In this document: piece after piece, positions 1-5,779 of the stretch
Layout: each line of letters begins with the position of its first letter
Position numbering within the stretch: the first letter of the stretch is position 1
Assembly (NCBI GenBank): GCA_051960855.1
Contig: JBQCDV010000021.1
Location: 1 to 8,185, forward strand
DNA length: 8,185 nucleotides
Direction: 5' to 3'
Source: JBQCDV01 sp051960855
GTDB lineage: Bacteria; Actinomycetota; Actinomycetes; JAJZTN01
Notes under the pieces: model-generated
What the model was told of the DNA's origin: nothing
The model's database searches: none
Seen by the model: the letters and a program-made list of their open reading frames with translations, nothing else
Program-made: the position numbers and the translations under genes

Positions 1-221
1 GCCGCGTCATCCCCGGTGTCGACCCCGACGAGCAGTTCGCCGAGCGGGTTGACCGGACCGGAGCCCCGCAGGCCCGCGACGACGGCCTCGAGCTCACCGG
101 GCGGAATCTTGCACGCGCAGCCACCGCCGTGGGCCATATGGGTCAGGCGGACGGAGTCGCCGCCAGAGGGGGACACAGGTGGGTGGGGAGGGGCGCCGGC
201 GCCGGTCGTCAGAGTGGTCAC
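1..221 (-). CDS. selD: Selenide, water dikinase (selenophosphate synthetase), N-terminal part, runs off left edge
   Basis: SelD makes selenophosphate from selenide and ATP, the selenium donor for SelA. Only the first 73 codons are present. Translation of the minus strand gives VRLTHMAHGGGCACKIPPGELE and later VGVDTGDDA at the window edge. These match the SelD N-terminal glycine-rich loop with catalytic Cys and Lys and the following metal/ATP-binding DDAA segment. The catalytic residue is Cys (TGC, residue 35, then C37 and K38), so this is the Cys form, not a selenoprotein. I chose GTG at 221 because a TACTGT -10 box ends exactly 6 nt before it, fitting a leaderless mRNA. This adds a Pro/Ala/Gly/Thr-rich extension of about 30 residues before the conserved core. 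GTG at 176 is an alternative in the same frame, but neither start has a clear Shine-Dalgarno. The gene lies 36 bp downstream of tRNA-Sec on the same strand. Identity is confident; the start is moderately sure. Confidence 0.93.
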   Translation of the reverse strand, partial: MTTLTTGAGAPPHPPVSPSGGDSVRLTHMAHGGGCACKIPPGELEAVVAGLRGSGPVNPLGELLVGVDTGDDA

Positions 222-227
222 GACCCG

Positions 228-233
228 ACAGTA
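228..233 (-). promoter_or_regulatory. Putative -10 box of selD (TACTGT)
   Basis: On the minus strand TACTGT is followed by 6 nt and then the in-frame GTG at 221. This is the spacing expected if transcription starts at the start codon. No -35 hexamer resembling TTGACA is visible 16-18 nt upstream. It lies between the 3' end of tRNA-Sec and selD, so selD could be transcribed separately as well as by read-through from the tRNA. Confidence 0.4.
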
Positions 234-256
234 GGCGGCGCACGTCGGAAGCGCCG

Positions 257-351
257 TGGCGGAGGCGGACGGGAATCGAACCCGCCAGCGACAGATCCTG
301 CCGCTCGACAGTTTTGAAGACTGCGCCGCCCACCAGGACGAATACGCCTCC
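257..351 (-). tRNA. selC: tRNA-Sec (anticodon UCA)
   Basis: This tRNA is charged with serine, converted to selenocysteinyl-tRNA by SelA and carried to UGA codons by SelB. The minus strand folds into 95 nt including an encoded CCA. It has a GGAGGCG/CGCCTCC acceptor helix, a 6-bp D stem (TCGTCC/GGGCGG) with a 4-nt TGGT loop, and anticodon arm GCAGT-CTTCAAA-ACTGT with anticodon TCA. The long variable arm has 8 bp (AGCGGCAG/CTGTCGCT) with a 3-nt loop. The T arm is GCGGG-TTCGATT-CCCGT, followed by discriminator G at 260. Length, extended D stem, long variable arm and UCA anticodon are all typical of bacterial tRNA-Sec. The eighth acceptor pair is missing (U8 faces C84). C84 can instead pair with G66, so the 13-bp stack is read as 7+6 rather than 8+5. 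It is followed by selD on the same strand. Confidence 0.96.
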
Positions 352-369
352 CTCGGCCTCGGCGGCGCG

Positions 370-375
370 AACCTA
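370..375 (-). promoter_or_regulatory. Putative -10 box for tRNA-Sec (TAGGTT)
   Basis: On the minus strand TAGGTT ends 18 nt before the first base of the tRNA. This would give a 5' leader of roughly 11 nt for RNase P to remove. No good -35 is visible; TTCGCT lies 14 nt upstream, which is too close. The call rests on position and hexamer only. Confidence 0.3.
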
Positions 376-435
376 CCAGGTGGTGCCGCAGCGAAGGGAC
401 GCGTGCCTGTCGGAGAAACCGGGTACGGCAGGCGC

Positions 436-747
436 GTGTCCGACAGACCTTCCGACAGCTCCGCAGCCAGTGGGCCGGCCGGTGGGCAGGGCGGTGGGCA
501 AGGCAGTGGCCAGGGCAGCGCGCGGCCGCGGCACGAGCGGTCGGATGGCAGGGAGCGGTGCCCGCAGTGCGGCAGCCTGCAGTTGAGCGTGGTCGACGTG
601 ACCCTCAGCGATGGTTCTCCCGTCTCGATGGTGTCGTGTCGCCAGTGCGAGCACCGGGTGTGGCGCCGTCCGGACGGCGAGCTGGTCGACCTGCAGGAAG
701 TGCTCGACAAGGCCCCTCGCTCGCGTCGACGGCGGCCGGGCACCTGA
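436..747 (+). CDS. Small four-cysteine zinc-ribbon protein with Gly/Gln-rich N-terminus, function unknown
   Basis: The product is about 103 residues. Residues 10-30 are a low-complexity GGQGGGQGSGQGS stretch made by 12-bp tandem repeats. The C-terminal part has CPQCGS (C42, C45) and CRQCEHRVW (C68, C71) separated by a short LSDGSPVSMVS strand segment, a rubredoxin- or ribbon-like Zn knuckle pair. An acidic helix (ELVDLQEVL) and a basic tail (RSRRRRPGT) follow. I believe similar short proteins are widespread in actinobacteria, but I cannot assign a function. The start is uncertain. GTG at 436 gives MSDRPSD and has TACGGC 6 nt upstream; GTG at 403 has AAGGGA only 3 nt upstream. Extending further would run through the antisense of tRNA-Sec. 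It lies 63 bp upstream of selA on the same strand. A DNA-, RNA- or protein-binding role is possible; a link to selenium rests on position alone. Confidence 0.7.
   Translation: MSDRPSDSSAASGPAGGQGGGQGSGQGSARPRHERSDGRERCPQCGSLQLSVVDVTLSDGSPVSMVSCRQCEHRVWRRPDGELVDLQEVLDKAPRSRRRRPGT
469..516 (+). repeat. Four imperfect 12-bp tandem repeats in the zinc-ribbon gene
   Basis: Units AGTGGGCCGGCC, GGTGGGCAGGGC, GGTGGGCAAGGC and AGTGGCCAGGGC follow one another without spacer and in frame. They encode a Gly/Gln/Ser-rich linker ahead of the zinc ribbon. Divergence between units is 2-4 bases. Such an in-frame repeat can expand or contract without breaking the reading frame. Confidence 0.75.
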
Positions 748-783
748 CACCCGACCGGATGAGCGGCCCTCCGGGAGCGCGCA

Positions 784-789
784 TAGGGT
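784..789 (+). promoter_or_regulatory. Putative -10 box upstream of selA (TAGGGT)
   Basis: TAGGGT lies in the 63-bp gap between the zinc-ribbon gene and selA. The same hexamer precedes two genes further right in the window. A start 7-8 nt downstream, near 797, would give selA a leader of about 14 nt that still holds the GGAGA ribosome site. No clear -35 is seen. It suggests selAB can be transcribed apart from the zinc-ribbon gene. Confidence 0.4.
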
Positions 790-796
790 CAGGCGC

Positions 797-817
797 GTGG
801 AGACGTCCCGGTGGTGA
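797..817 (+). other. Possible six-codon leader ORF (METSRW, ends in UGA) overlapping the selA start
   Basis: GTG at 797 lies exactly 7 nt after the TAGGGT box and opens a frame reading METSRW, then TGA at 815-817. The selA ribosome site (GGAGA, 799-803) is inside this frame, and the TGA overlaps the second possible selA GTG (814) as GTGA. If the transcript begins at 797, leaderless initiation here would compete with, or couple to, selA translation. It is seen as sequence only; six codons can occur by chance. Confidence 0.25.
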
Positions 818-2169
818 CTCCTGACCTGCGCCGTGCGGTGCCGCGGACCGACGCGCTGCTCGCTGACCCGCGGCTGGCCGAGGCCGCCCAGCGGCTCGGG
901 GCGCCCGTCGTCAAACGCGTGGTGCGTGAGGCGCAGCAACGGTGCCGGGACGGCGAGCTCGCGCCCCATGAGGTCGCGGAGGCCGCCGTCGCGGCACTGC
1001 CGGCCGCATCCACCTCGCTGCATCGCGTCGTGAACGCGACCGGCGTCGTCGTCCACACCAACCTCGGCCGAGCGCCGTTGTCCCCAGCTGCTCGCGAGGC
1101 ACTGGACGTCGCGGCCGGCACCGTCGATGTCGAGCTCGACCTCGTCACGGGGCGCCGAGGCCGACGGGGTGCGGCGGCCCTGCAGGCCCTGCTGGACCAG
1201 GTGCCGGAGGCGCAGGACGCGCTGGTCGTCAACAACAACGCCGCCGCGCTGCTCCTGACAGCCCTGGCCCTGGCGCCCGGTCGCGAGATCCTCGTCAGCC
1301 GCGGGGAGCTGGTCGAGATCGGCGACGGCTTCCGGATACCGGCGCTGATCGAGGCCAGTGGTGCGCGGTTGCGCGAGGTGGGCACGACCAACCGCACCCA
1401 CCTGCACGACTTCGCCGACGCGGTCACCGAGCGGACGGCGTTCGTGCTCAAGGTCCATCCCAGCAACTTCCTCGTCACCGGCTTCACCGCCGCCCCCTCG
1501 ATCGCCGAGCTCGCCACCCTGGGGCTGCCTGTGGTCGCCGACATCGGGTCGGGCCTGCTGGCGCCGCATCCGCGGCTGCCCGACGAACCGGACGCGCGCA
1601 CCGCACTGCGCGAGGGCGCCGACCTCGTCACCGCCAGCGGCGACAAGCTGCTCGGGGGACCGCAGGCGGGTCTGCTCCTCGGCACGGGCGAGCTGGTGCA
1701 ACGGCTGCGGCGGCACCCGAGCGCCAGGGCCTTCCGCGTGGACAAGCTGACCCTGGCCGCTCTCGAAGCCACGCTCCGTGGCCCCCAGACGCCGGTCGCA
1801 GCAGCGCTGGCCGCCGACGCGGCCGACCTGCGCGCGCGGGCGGAGGACCTGGCCGCACGCATCCGTGCCGATTCCCGAACGCCGTCCGACGCGCTCCTGT
1901 CCGTCGTCGCCTGCCGGTCGGCGGTGGGCGGCGGAGGTGCTCCGGGAGTCGAGTTCGACAGCGCGGGCCTCGCCCTGCCCGAAGCCGCAGCCGCCCTGCT
2001 CCGGCAGCCGGGGCCACGGCTCGTCCCCGGGTCCGAATCACCGCTCGTCCCGGTGCTCGGGCGCGTGGAGTCCGGCCGCACCGTGCTCGACGTGCGGACG
2101 GTGACGCGGGAGGACGAGGCGGCGTTTGTCGCGACGGTTGCGTGGGCGCTGCGGGAGCTGGCGCGGTGA
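811..2169 (+). CDS. selA: L-seryl-tRNA(Sec) selenium transferase
   Basis: SelA is a PLP enzyme that converts Ser-tRNA-Sec to Sec-tRNA-Sec with selenophosphate; known bacterial enzymes form decamers in the cytosol. The product has 452 residues, close to the usual 460. The N-terminal helical domain (PRTDALLADPRL, then KRVVREAQQRCR) matches the tRNA-binding part. VNATGVVVHTNLGRAPL, VVNNNAAALLL, the ELVEIGDGFRIP segment and VVADIGSGLL follow. SGDKLLGGPQAG carries the PLP-binding Lys, residue 279. All expected parts are present in order. The start is GTG 811, 7 nt after GGAGA (799-803); the adjacent GTG 814 is equally possible from homology. The last four bases overlap the selB start, so the two are translationally coupled. 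A UGA-ended short frame and a bulged hairpin at its beginning may regulate it. Confidence 0.97.
   Translation: MVTPDLRRAVPRTDALLADPRLAEAAQRLGAPVVKRVVREAQQRCRDGELAPHEVAEAAVAALPAASTSLHRVVNATGVVVHTNLGRAPLSPAAREALDVAAGTVDVELDLVTGRRGRRGAAALQALLDQVPEAQDALVVNNNAAALLLTALALAPGREILVSRGELVEIGDGFRIPALIEASGARLREVGTTNRTHLHDFADAVTERTAFVLKVHPSNFLVTGFTAAPSIAELATLGLPVVADIGSGLLAPHPRLPDEPDARTALREGADLVTASGDKLLGGPQAGLLLGTGELVQRLRRHPSARAFRVDKLTLAALEATLRGPQTPVAAALAADAADLRARAEDLAARIRADSRTPSDALLSVVACRSAVGGGGAPGVEFDSAGLALPEAAAALLRQPGPRLVPGSESPLVPVLGRVESGRTVLDVRTVTREDEAAFVATVAWALRELAR
831..846 (+). promoter_or_regulatory. Candidate SECIS-like hairpin at the 5' end of selA
   Basis: The 16 nt fold as CC, bulged GU, GCG, loop GUGC, CGC, GG. 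This is a 2-bp lower stem, a 5'-side bulge ending in U, a 3-bp upper stem and a tetraloop. The minimal E. coli fdhF SECIS has a 3-bp lower stem, one bulged U, a 3-bp upper stem and loop GGUC, about 11 nt after its UGA. Here the hairpin starts 13 nt after the UGA at 815-817. The E. coli selAB mRNA is known to carry a SECIS-like element bound by SelB. The lower stem is short and GC-rich DNA forms hairpins often, so this remains a hypothesis. Confidence 0.25.
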
Positions 2170-3977
2170 GGGTGGTGGCCACGGCCGGCCACGTCGACCA
2201 CGGCAAGTCCACTCTCGTGCGCGCGCTGACGGGCATCGAGCCGGACCGGTGGGCCGAGGAGCGCCGGCGCGGGATGACCCTCGACCTCGGTTTCGCCTGG
2301 ACCGACCTGCCCAGCGGCGAGCGGCTGGCCTTTGTTGACGTGCCGGGGCACGAGCGATTCGTGCCGACGATGCTCGCCGGCGTCGGGCCGGTGCCCGCCG
2401 TCCTGATGGTCGTAGCGGCGGACGAGGGGTGGATGCCGCAGTCGACGGAGCACCTGGAGGCGCTTGCCGCCCTCGGCGTCCGTCACGGGCTGCTCGTCGT
2501 CACGCGCGCGGACCTGGGGGACGCTGAGCTGGCAGCGGAGGAGGCGCGGGAGCATCTGGAACGGGCGGACCTCGGCGACCTGCCGTGGGTCGGAGTCAGC
2601 GCGGTCACCGGCGACGGGATGCCGCAGCTCGTCGACGCTCTCGAGGACTTGCTGCGCAGGCTTCCTCCGGTCGACCCGGAGGCGCCGGTGCGGCTGTGGG
2701 TCGACCGATCGTTCAGCATCTCGGGGGCCGGCACGGTGGTGACCAGCACGCTCGGTGCCGGCCAGGTGTCCGTTGGCGACGAGCTCTCGGTGGCATCCGG
2801 TCCGCAGTCGACGGGAGTGGCGCACGGCGGAAGCGGCCTGCGCACGGTCCGGGTGCGTGGGGTGCAGAGTGCAGGAGAGAGCCTCGCTCGCGTCGAGCCG
2901 GTCTCACGGGTCGCCCTGAACCTGCGCGGTGTCGACCCGGCCGAGGTCGCCCGGGGAGTCGCTCTCGTCACCCCTGGCCAGTGGTGGGAGACCGCCGAGG
3001 TCGACGTCCGGGTGCTGCCGCGTCCCGGGGTGGAACGCTTGCCGGCGCACGCCACGGTCCATCTCGGCTCGGCCGCTGTCGCCGCCCAGGTGCGTCCGCT
3101 GGGGGAGACCCACGCTCGACTGAGGCTGGAGCGGTCGCTCCCGCTGCATGTCGGCGACCGCCTGCTGCTGCGCGATCCGGGTCAGCACCGCGTCCTCGCC
3201 GGCCTCGTCGCCCTCGACCTGCTGCCGCAGCCGCTGCGGCGGCGCGGCGCGGCGGCCACGACTGCCGCTGAGCTGGCGGCGCTGCCGCCCGGCCCGGACC
3301 CGGACGGCGAGGTCCGCCGTCGCGGCGTCGTTCGGGCCGCCACGCTGGTCGCGACGGGTCACGGGGTGCCGGAGGCGGCGACGCGCGTCGGGGAGTGGGT
3401 GCTGGACGAGGGCCACCTGCGCGCGCTGGCGGAGCAGTTGCCCGCCGTGGTCGCAGCGTGGACGACCGGGCATGAGCTCGAGCCCGGGATGCCCGCCCCC
3501 GCTGCCGCCGACGCGCTCGGCCTGCCTGAGGTGGCGCTGCTGGACGCGGTCCGGCAACGCGCGGGCCTCATCCAGGAGTCCGGGCGCGTCCTGCCTCCCG
3601 GACCGGCCCGTTCGCTGCCACCGACCGTGGTCGCCGCGCTGGAGGAGCTCCAGCGGGACTTGGAGGCGGCGCCGTTCGCCGCTCCGGAGGCAGACCGGCT
3701 GCGGGAGCTGGGGCTCGGCCACCGCGAGATCGCCGCCGCGGTCCGGCTGGGCCTGCTGACGTTGGTCGCCGAGGGCGTCGTGCTCGGACCGGATGCCCTC
3801 GATGCCGCGGCCACGCGGCTGGCGGACCTGCCGGGGCCGTTCACGGTGTCCGAGGCACGGCAGGCCCTCGGCACGAGCCGGCGTGTGGCGGTGCCGCTGC
3901 TCGAGCAGCTGGACCGGGGCCGTCTGACCCGTCGCGTCGAAGGCGACCGGCGCGAGGTGGTGAGGGCGAGGGGGTGA
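2166..3977 (+). CDS. selB: Selenocysteine-specific translation elongation factor
   Basis: SelB binds GTP, Sec-tRNA-Sec and the SECIS hairpin in mRNA, and places selenocysteine at UGA on the ribosome. The product has 603 residues (E. coli about 614). The GTPase domain shows G1 GHVDHGKST (8-16), G2 region RGMTLDLGF (35-43), G3 DVPGHE (58-63), G4 TRAD (113-116; TKAD in E. coli) and G5 SAVTG (145-149). Two EF-Tu-like beta domains and the SelB-specific domain follow up to about 355. The C-terminal winged helices end in FTVSEARQALGTSRRVAVPLLEQLD, the mRNA-binding WH4 module. A Gly/Ser/His-rich loop at about 211-224 looks longer than in E. coli. The start is GTG 2166, overlapping the selA stop by 4 bp and giving MRVVATAGHVDHGK. 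An upstream GTG at 2142 would only add residues inside selA. Confidence 0.97.
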   Translation: MRVVATAGHVDHGKSTLVRALTGIEPDRWAEERRRGMTLDLGFAWTDLPSGERLAFVDVPGHERFVPTMLAGVGPVPAVLMVVAADEGWMPQSTEHLEALAALGVRHGLLVVTRADLGDAELAAEEAREHLERADLGDLPWVGVSAVTGDGMPQLVDALEDLLRRLPPVDPEAPVRLWVDRSFSISGAGTVVTSTLGAGQVSVGDELSVASGPQSTGVAHGGSGLRTVRVRGVQSAGESLARVEPVSRVALNLRGVDPAEVARGVALVTPGQWWETAEVDVRVLPRPGVERLPAHATVHLGSAAVAAQVRPLGETHARLRLERSLPLHVGDRLLLRDPGQHRVLAGLVALDLLPQPLRRRGAAATTAAELAALPPGPDPDGEVRRRGVVRAATLVATGHGVPEAATRVGEWVLDEGHLRALAEQLPAVVAAWTTGHELEPGMPAPAAADALGLPEVALLDAVRQRAGLIQESGRVLPPGPARSLPPTVVAALEELQRDLEAAPFAAPEADRLRELGLGHREIAAAVRLGLLTLVAEGVVLGPDALDAAATRLADLPGPFTVSEARQALGTSRRVAVPLLEQLDRGRLTRRVEGDRREVVRARG

Positions 3978-3993
3978 GGCGAGGTGAGGCGAG
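3960..3993 (+). repeat. Purine-rich direct repeat across the selB stop codon
   Basis: GTGAGGCGAG occurs twice head to tail (3974-3983, 3984-3993). A variant with one extra G (GTGAGGGCGAG, 3960-3970) lies 3 bp before them. The selB TGA sits inside the middle copy, and the array fills nearly the whole 19-bp gap to corA. It has no dyad symmetry and does not look like a terminator. Confidence 0.6.
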
Positions 3994-3996
3994 GGG

Positions 3997-4989
3997 CTAG
4001 AGCCAGCCGCTGCGTCTGAAGACGCGGTAGAGCGCGCCAACGATCCCCGCCATCAGCAGCAGCGCGAGAGGGTAGCCGAGCCGCCAGTGCAGCTCCGGCA
4101 TGTGCTCGAAGTTCATGCCCCAGATCCCGGCCAGCAGCGTCGGCACCGCCGCCATCGCCACCCAGGCCGAGATCTTGCGCATGTCCTCGTTCTGCCGCAC
4201 CGCGACCTGAGCGAGGTGCGCCGAGACGATGTCGCCGAGCTGCCGGTCCTGCGTGTCGATGGCGTCGACCACGCGGGCGAGGTGGTCGGCGACATCGCGC
4301 AGGTAGGGCCGCAGCTCGTCCGTCACATACGGGATGTCCTCGTCGTCGATCAGCCTGGCGAGCACGTCCCGCAGCGGCAGCGTCGCGCGCCGGAACTCCC
4401 CGAGCTCCCGCTTGAGCCGGTAGATCCGCTCGCTGTCCTCGAAACGGTCGGCGCCGAAGACCAGACGCTCGATCTCTGCGACGTCGTCCTCGAGGCGGTC
4501 GGACACCTCGACGTAGTCGTCGACCACGTGGTCGAGCACGGCGTGCAGGACGGCTCCGGTCCCGAGCCTGCGCAGCCGGCCGCTGTCGTCGAGCTGCCGA
4601 CGCACCGCTGACAGCGGGCTGCCGCGGCCGTGCCGGGCGGTGAGGACCACGTCGGGTGCGAGCATCACCATCAGCTGGCCGGTGTCGACCTCGGAGCCAT
4701 CCTCGGTGTACCAGACGGTGCGCATCACGACGGCCAGCGCGTCGTCGAACACCTCGAGCTTGGGCCGCTGCCGCCGGCTGGCCGCGTCCTCAAGCGCCAG
4801 CGGGTGCAGCCCGAAACCCTGCGCCACGCCGTGCAGCTCCGCGGCATCGGGGTCGACCATCCCCAACCAGACGAACGACGTTGCCGACTCCCGCGCCGCC
4901 GTCGCCATGTGCTGGAGGGCGTCGGAGGAGAGCGGAGCGTCCTGCTCGACCCGCCGCCCGTTCTCGTAGAGGGCGCAGTCGACTCGCAC
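3997..4989 (-). CDS. corA: CorA-family magnesium/cobalt transport protein
   Basis: CorA proteins are pentameric inner-membrane channels for Mg2+ and Co2+. The product has 330 residues from the chosen start. The N-terminal cytoplasmic alpha/beta domain (FVWLGMVDPDAAELHGVAQGFGLHPLALEDA) and the long helices (DRLEDDVAEIERLVFG, RYxLKRELGEFRR-type) lead to the C-terminal membrane pair. The first membrane segment ends in the signature GMN (GIWGMNFEHMPEL). A second hydrophobic stretch follows (YPLALLLMAGIVGALY), then a basic tail RRSGWL, as usual in the family. An upstream in-frame ATG at 5067 would add 26 residues, but that lies inside the divergent phosphatase gene. I chose GTG 4989 because CATAAT ends 6 nt before it and the protein then begins MRVDCALYENGRR. 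It converges on selB and diverges from the mshC operon. Cation specificity cannot be read from sequence alone. Confidence 0.93.
   Translation of the reverse strand: MRVDCALYENGRRVEQDAPLSSDALQHMATAARESATSFVWLGMVDPDAAELHGVAQGFGLHPLALEDAASRRQRPKLEVFDDALAVVMRTVWYTEDGSEVDTGQLMVMLAPDVVLTARHGRGSPLSAVRRQLDDSGRLRRLGTGAVLHAVLDHVVDDYVEVSDRLEDDVAEIERLVFGADRFEDSERIYRLKRELGEFRRATLPLRDVLARLIDDEDIPYVTDELRPYLRDVADHLARVVDAIDTQDRQLGDIVSAHLAQVAVRQNEDMRKISAWVAMAAVPTLLAGIWGMNFEHMPELHWRLGYPLALLLMAGIVGALYRVFRRSGWL
4010..4027 (+). terminator. Possible terminator hairpin for selAB, inside the 3' end of corA
   Basis: CTGCGTC-TGAA-GACGCGG forms a 7-bp stem (one T-G wobble) with a 4-nt loop, 33 bp after the selB stop. 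No T-run follows, which is common in actinobacteria but weakens the call. The stem also codes for part of the last ten residues of CorA, so its symmetry may be incidental. It is the only sizeable hairpin I found near this convergent junction. Confidence 0.3.
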
Positions 4990-4995
4990 GGCGCC

Positions 4996-5001
4996 ATTAT
5001 G
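4996..5001 (-). promoter_or_regulatory. Putative -10 box of corA (CATAAT)
   Basis: CATAAT on the minus strand is the most AT-rich hexamer in this intergenic region. It ends 6 nt before GTG 4989, so the transcript would start at the start codon. No TTGACA-like -35 is visible (GGCCAG at 17-nt spacing). Confidence 0.5.
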
Positions 5002-5028
5002 TGGGCCCCGCTCGCCCGCTGGCCCGCC

Positions 5029-5034
5029 TAGGGT
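5029..5034 (+). promoter_or_regulatory. Putative -10 box of the phosphatase-to-mshC operon (TAGGGT)
   Basis: TAGGGT ends 6 nt before GTG 5041, again fitting a leaderless mRNA; no Shine-Dalgarno lies in front of this GTG. With a normal spacer, its -35 region would fall between the two -10 boxes of this 51-bp divergent gap. It would overlap the upstream half of the corA promoter. Confidence 0.5.
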
Positions 5035-5040
5035 GGGCTC

Positions 5041-5769
5041 GTGCCAACCGTCCTGCTGGTCCGTCATGGGCGCACCGCCGCCAACGCCTCGGGCCAGCTG
5101 GCCGGCTGGACTCCGGGCGTCCTGCTCGACGACACCGGTCGGCAGCAGGCGGCGGCCGTGGCCCAGCGTCTCGCCGCGCTGCCGATCGCCCGCATCGTCG
5201 CCTCACCGCTAGAGCGGTGCCAGGAGACCGCGGCCGCCATCGTCGCCGCTCGGAACGGCGAGGGTCAGCTCCTCACCGACGAGCGGTTAGGAGAGGCGCA
5301 CTACGGCGACTGGACCGGCAAGGACCTCAAGGTCCTCGCCAAGGACCCACTGTGGCCGGTCGTGCAAGGTCACCCGAGCGCCGTGACCTTCCCCGGTGAC
5401 GCCGGCGAGTCGATGCTGGCCATGCAGACCCGCGCTGTGCAGGCGGTGCGCGCTCACGACGCTGCCGTGACGGCCGACGTCGGCGACCACGGCGTCTGGG
5501 TGGCCGTCAGCCACGGCGACGTCATCAAGTCCGTCCTCGCCGACGCCCTCGGGATGCACCTCGACGCGTTCCAGCGCATCGCCGTCGACCCCTGCTCGGT
5601 GAGCGTGGTCCGCTACACGCCGATGCGGCCGTTCGTCCTGCGCAGCAACGACGTGGGCGGCGACCTCGCCGGCGTCGTGCCTCCGCCACCGAAGCGCCGC
5701 CGTTCCCGCTCGACACGCGCACGCGCCGCGGACAGCGACGCGGTGGTCGGTGGCGGAGCGGGGTCATAG
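5041..5769 (+). CDS. Histidine phosphatase superfamily protein, MSMEG_4193 family
   Basis: The product is a 242-residue cytosolic enzyme of the phosphoglycerate-mutase-like (histidine phosphatase) fold. The catalytic motif VRHGRT is at residues 7-12 with phospho-accepting H9. SPLERCQET (55-63) carries the second arginine, LGEAHYGDW (83-91) the likely acid residue E85, and SHGD (157-160) the second histidine, H158. The family occurs in actinobacteria next to mshC; the substrate is not known to me, and it may be a phosphatase rather than a mutase. The last 30 residues are a Pro/Arg-rich tail (PPPPKRRRSRSTRARA), probably disordered. The start GTG 5041 gives MPTVLLVRHG and follows TAGGGT by 6 nt without a ribosome site. 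It is first of a four-gene plus-strand run ending in mshC. The family assignment is secure; the biochemical role is not. Confidence 0.92.
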   Translation: MPTVLLVRHGRTAANASGQLAGWTPGVLLDDTGRQQAAAVAQRLAALPIARIVASPLERCQETAAAIVAARNGEGQLLTDERLGEAHYGDWTGKDLKVLAKDPLWPVVQGHPSAVTFPGDAGESMLAMQTRAVQAVRAHDAAVTADVGDHGVWVAVSHGDVIKSVLADALGMHLDAFQRIAVDPCSVSVVRYTPMRPFVLRSNDVGGDLAGVVPPPPKRRRSRSTRARAADSDAVVGGGAGS

Positions 5770-5772
5770 GGT
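5767..5772 (+). promoter_or_regulatory. Putative internal -10 box for the DUF3090 gene (TAGGGT)
   Basis: The TAG stop of the phosphatase gene forms the first half of a TAGGGT hexamer that ends 7 nt before ATG 5780. The DUF3090 gene could therefore have its own leaderless transcript inside the operon. No ribosome site precedes ATG 5780, which supports this. A -35 is not evident. Confidence 0.4.
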
Positions 5773-5779
5773 CGAGCTC

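Noticed and set aside
110..120. SelD as a selenoprotein
   Set aside because: The catalytic position in GGGCACK is TGC (Cys), not TGA, so no selenocysteine is needed here.
256..435. Upstream extension of the zinc-ribbon reading frame (from 256) on the plus strand
   Set aside because: This stretch is the exact antisense of tRNA-Sec and its leader. The peptide has no family resemblance, and the conserved part begins near residue 40 of the shorter form.
745..762. UGA at the end of the zinc-ribbon gene as a selenocysteine codon
   Set aside because: The frame reaches another stop after only four more codons (HPTG), and I see no convincing SECIS-type hairpin at the right distance. An ordinary stop is simpler.
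815..1033. A real selenoprotein reading through the UGA after METSRW
   Set aside because: The continued frame (to 1033) overlaps selA in another phase. Its translation is Arg/Cys/Ser-rich and looks like a shadow of selA. Only a regulatory role for the UGA is considered.
789..2825. Long minus-strand open frames opposite selA and selB (up to 678 codons)
   Set aside because: Very high GC leaves long frames open by chance. Their translations are Arg/Ala/Ser/Pro-rich without motifs, while the plus-strand SelA and SelB match their families throughout.
4087..4611. Plus-strand open frame opposite corA
   Set aside because: It is a shadow of corA: low-complexity His/Asp/Val-rich translation, no ribosome site and no recognisable domain.
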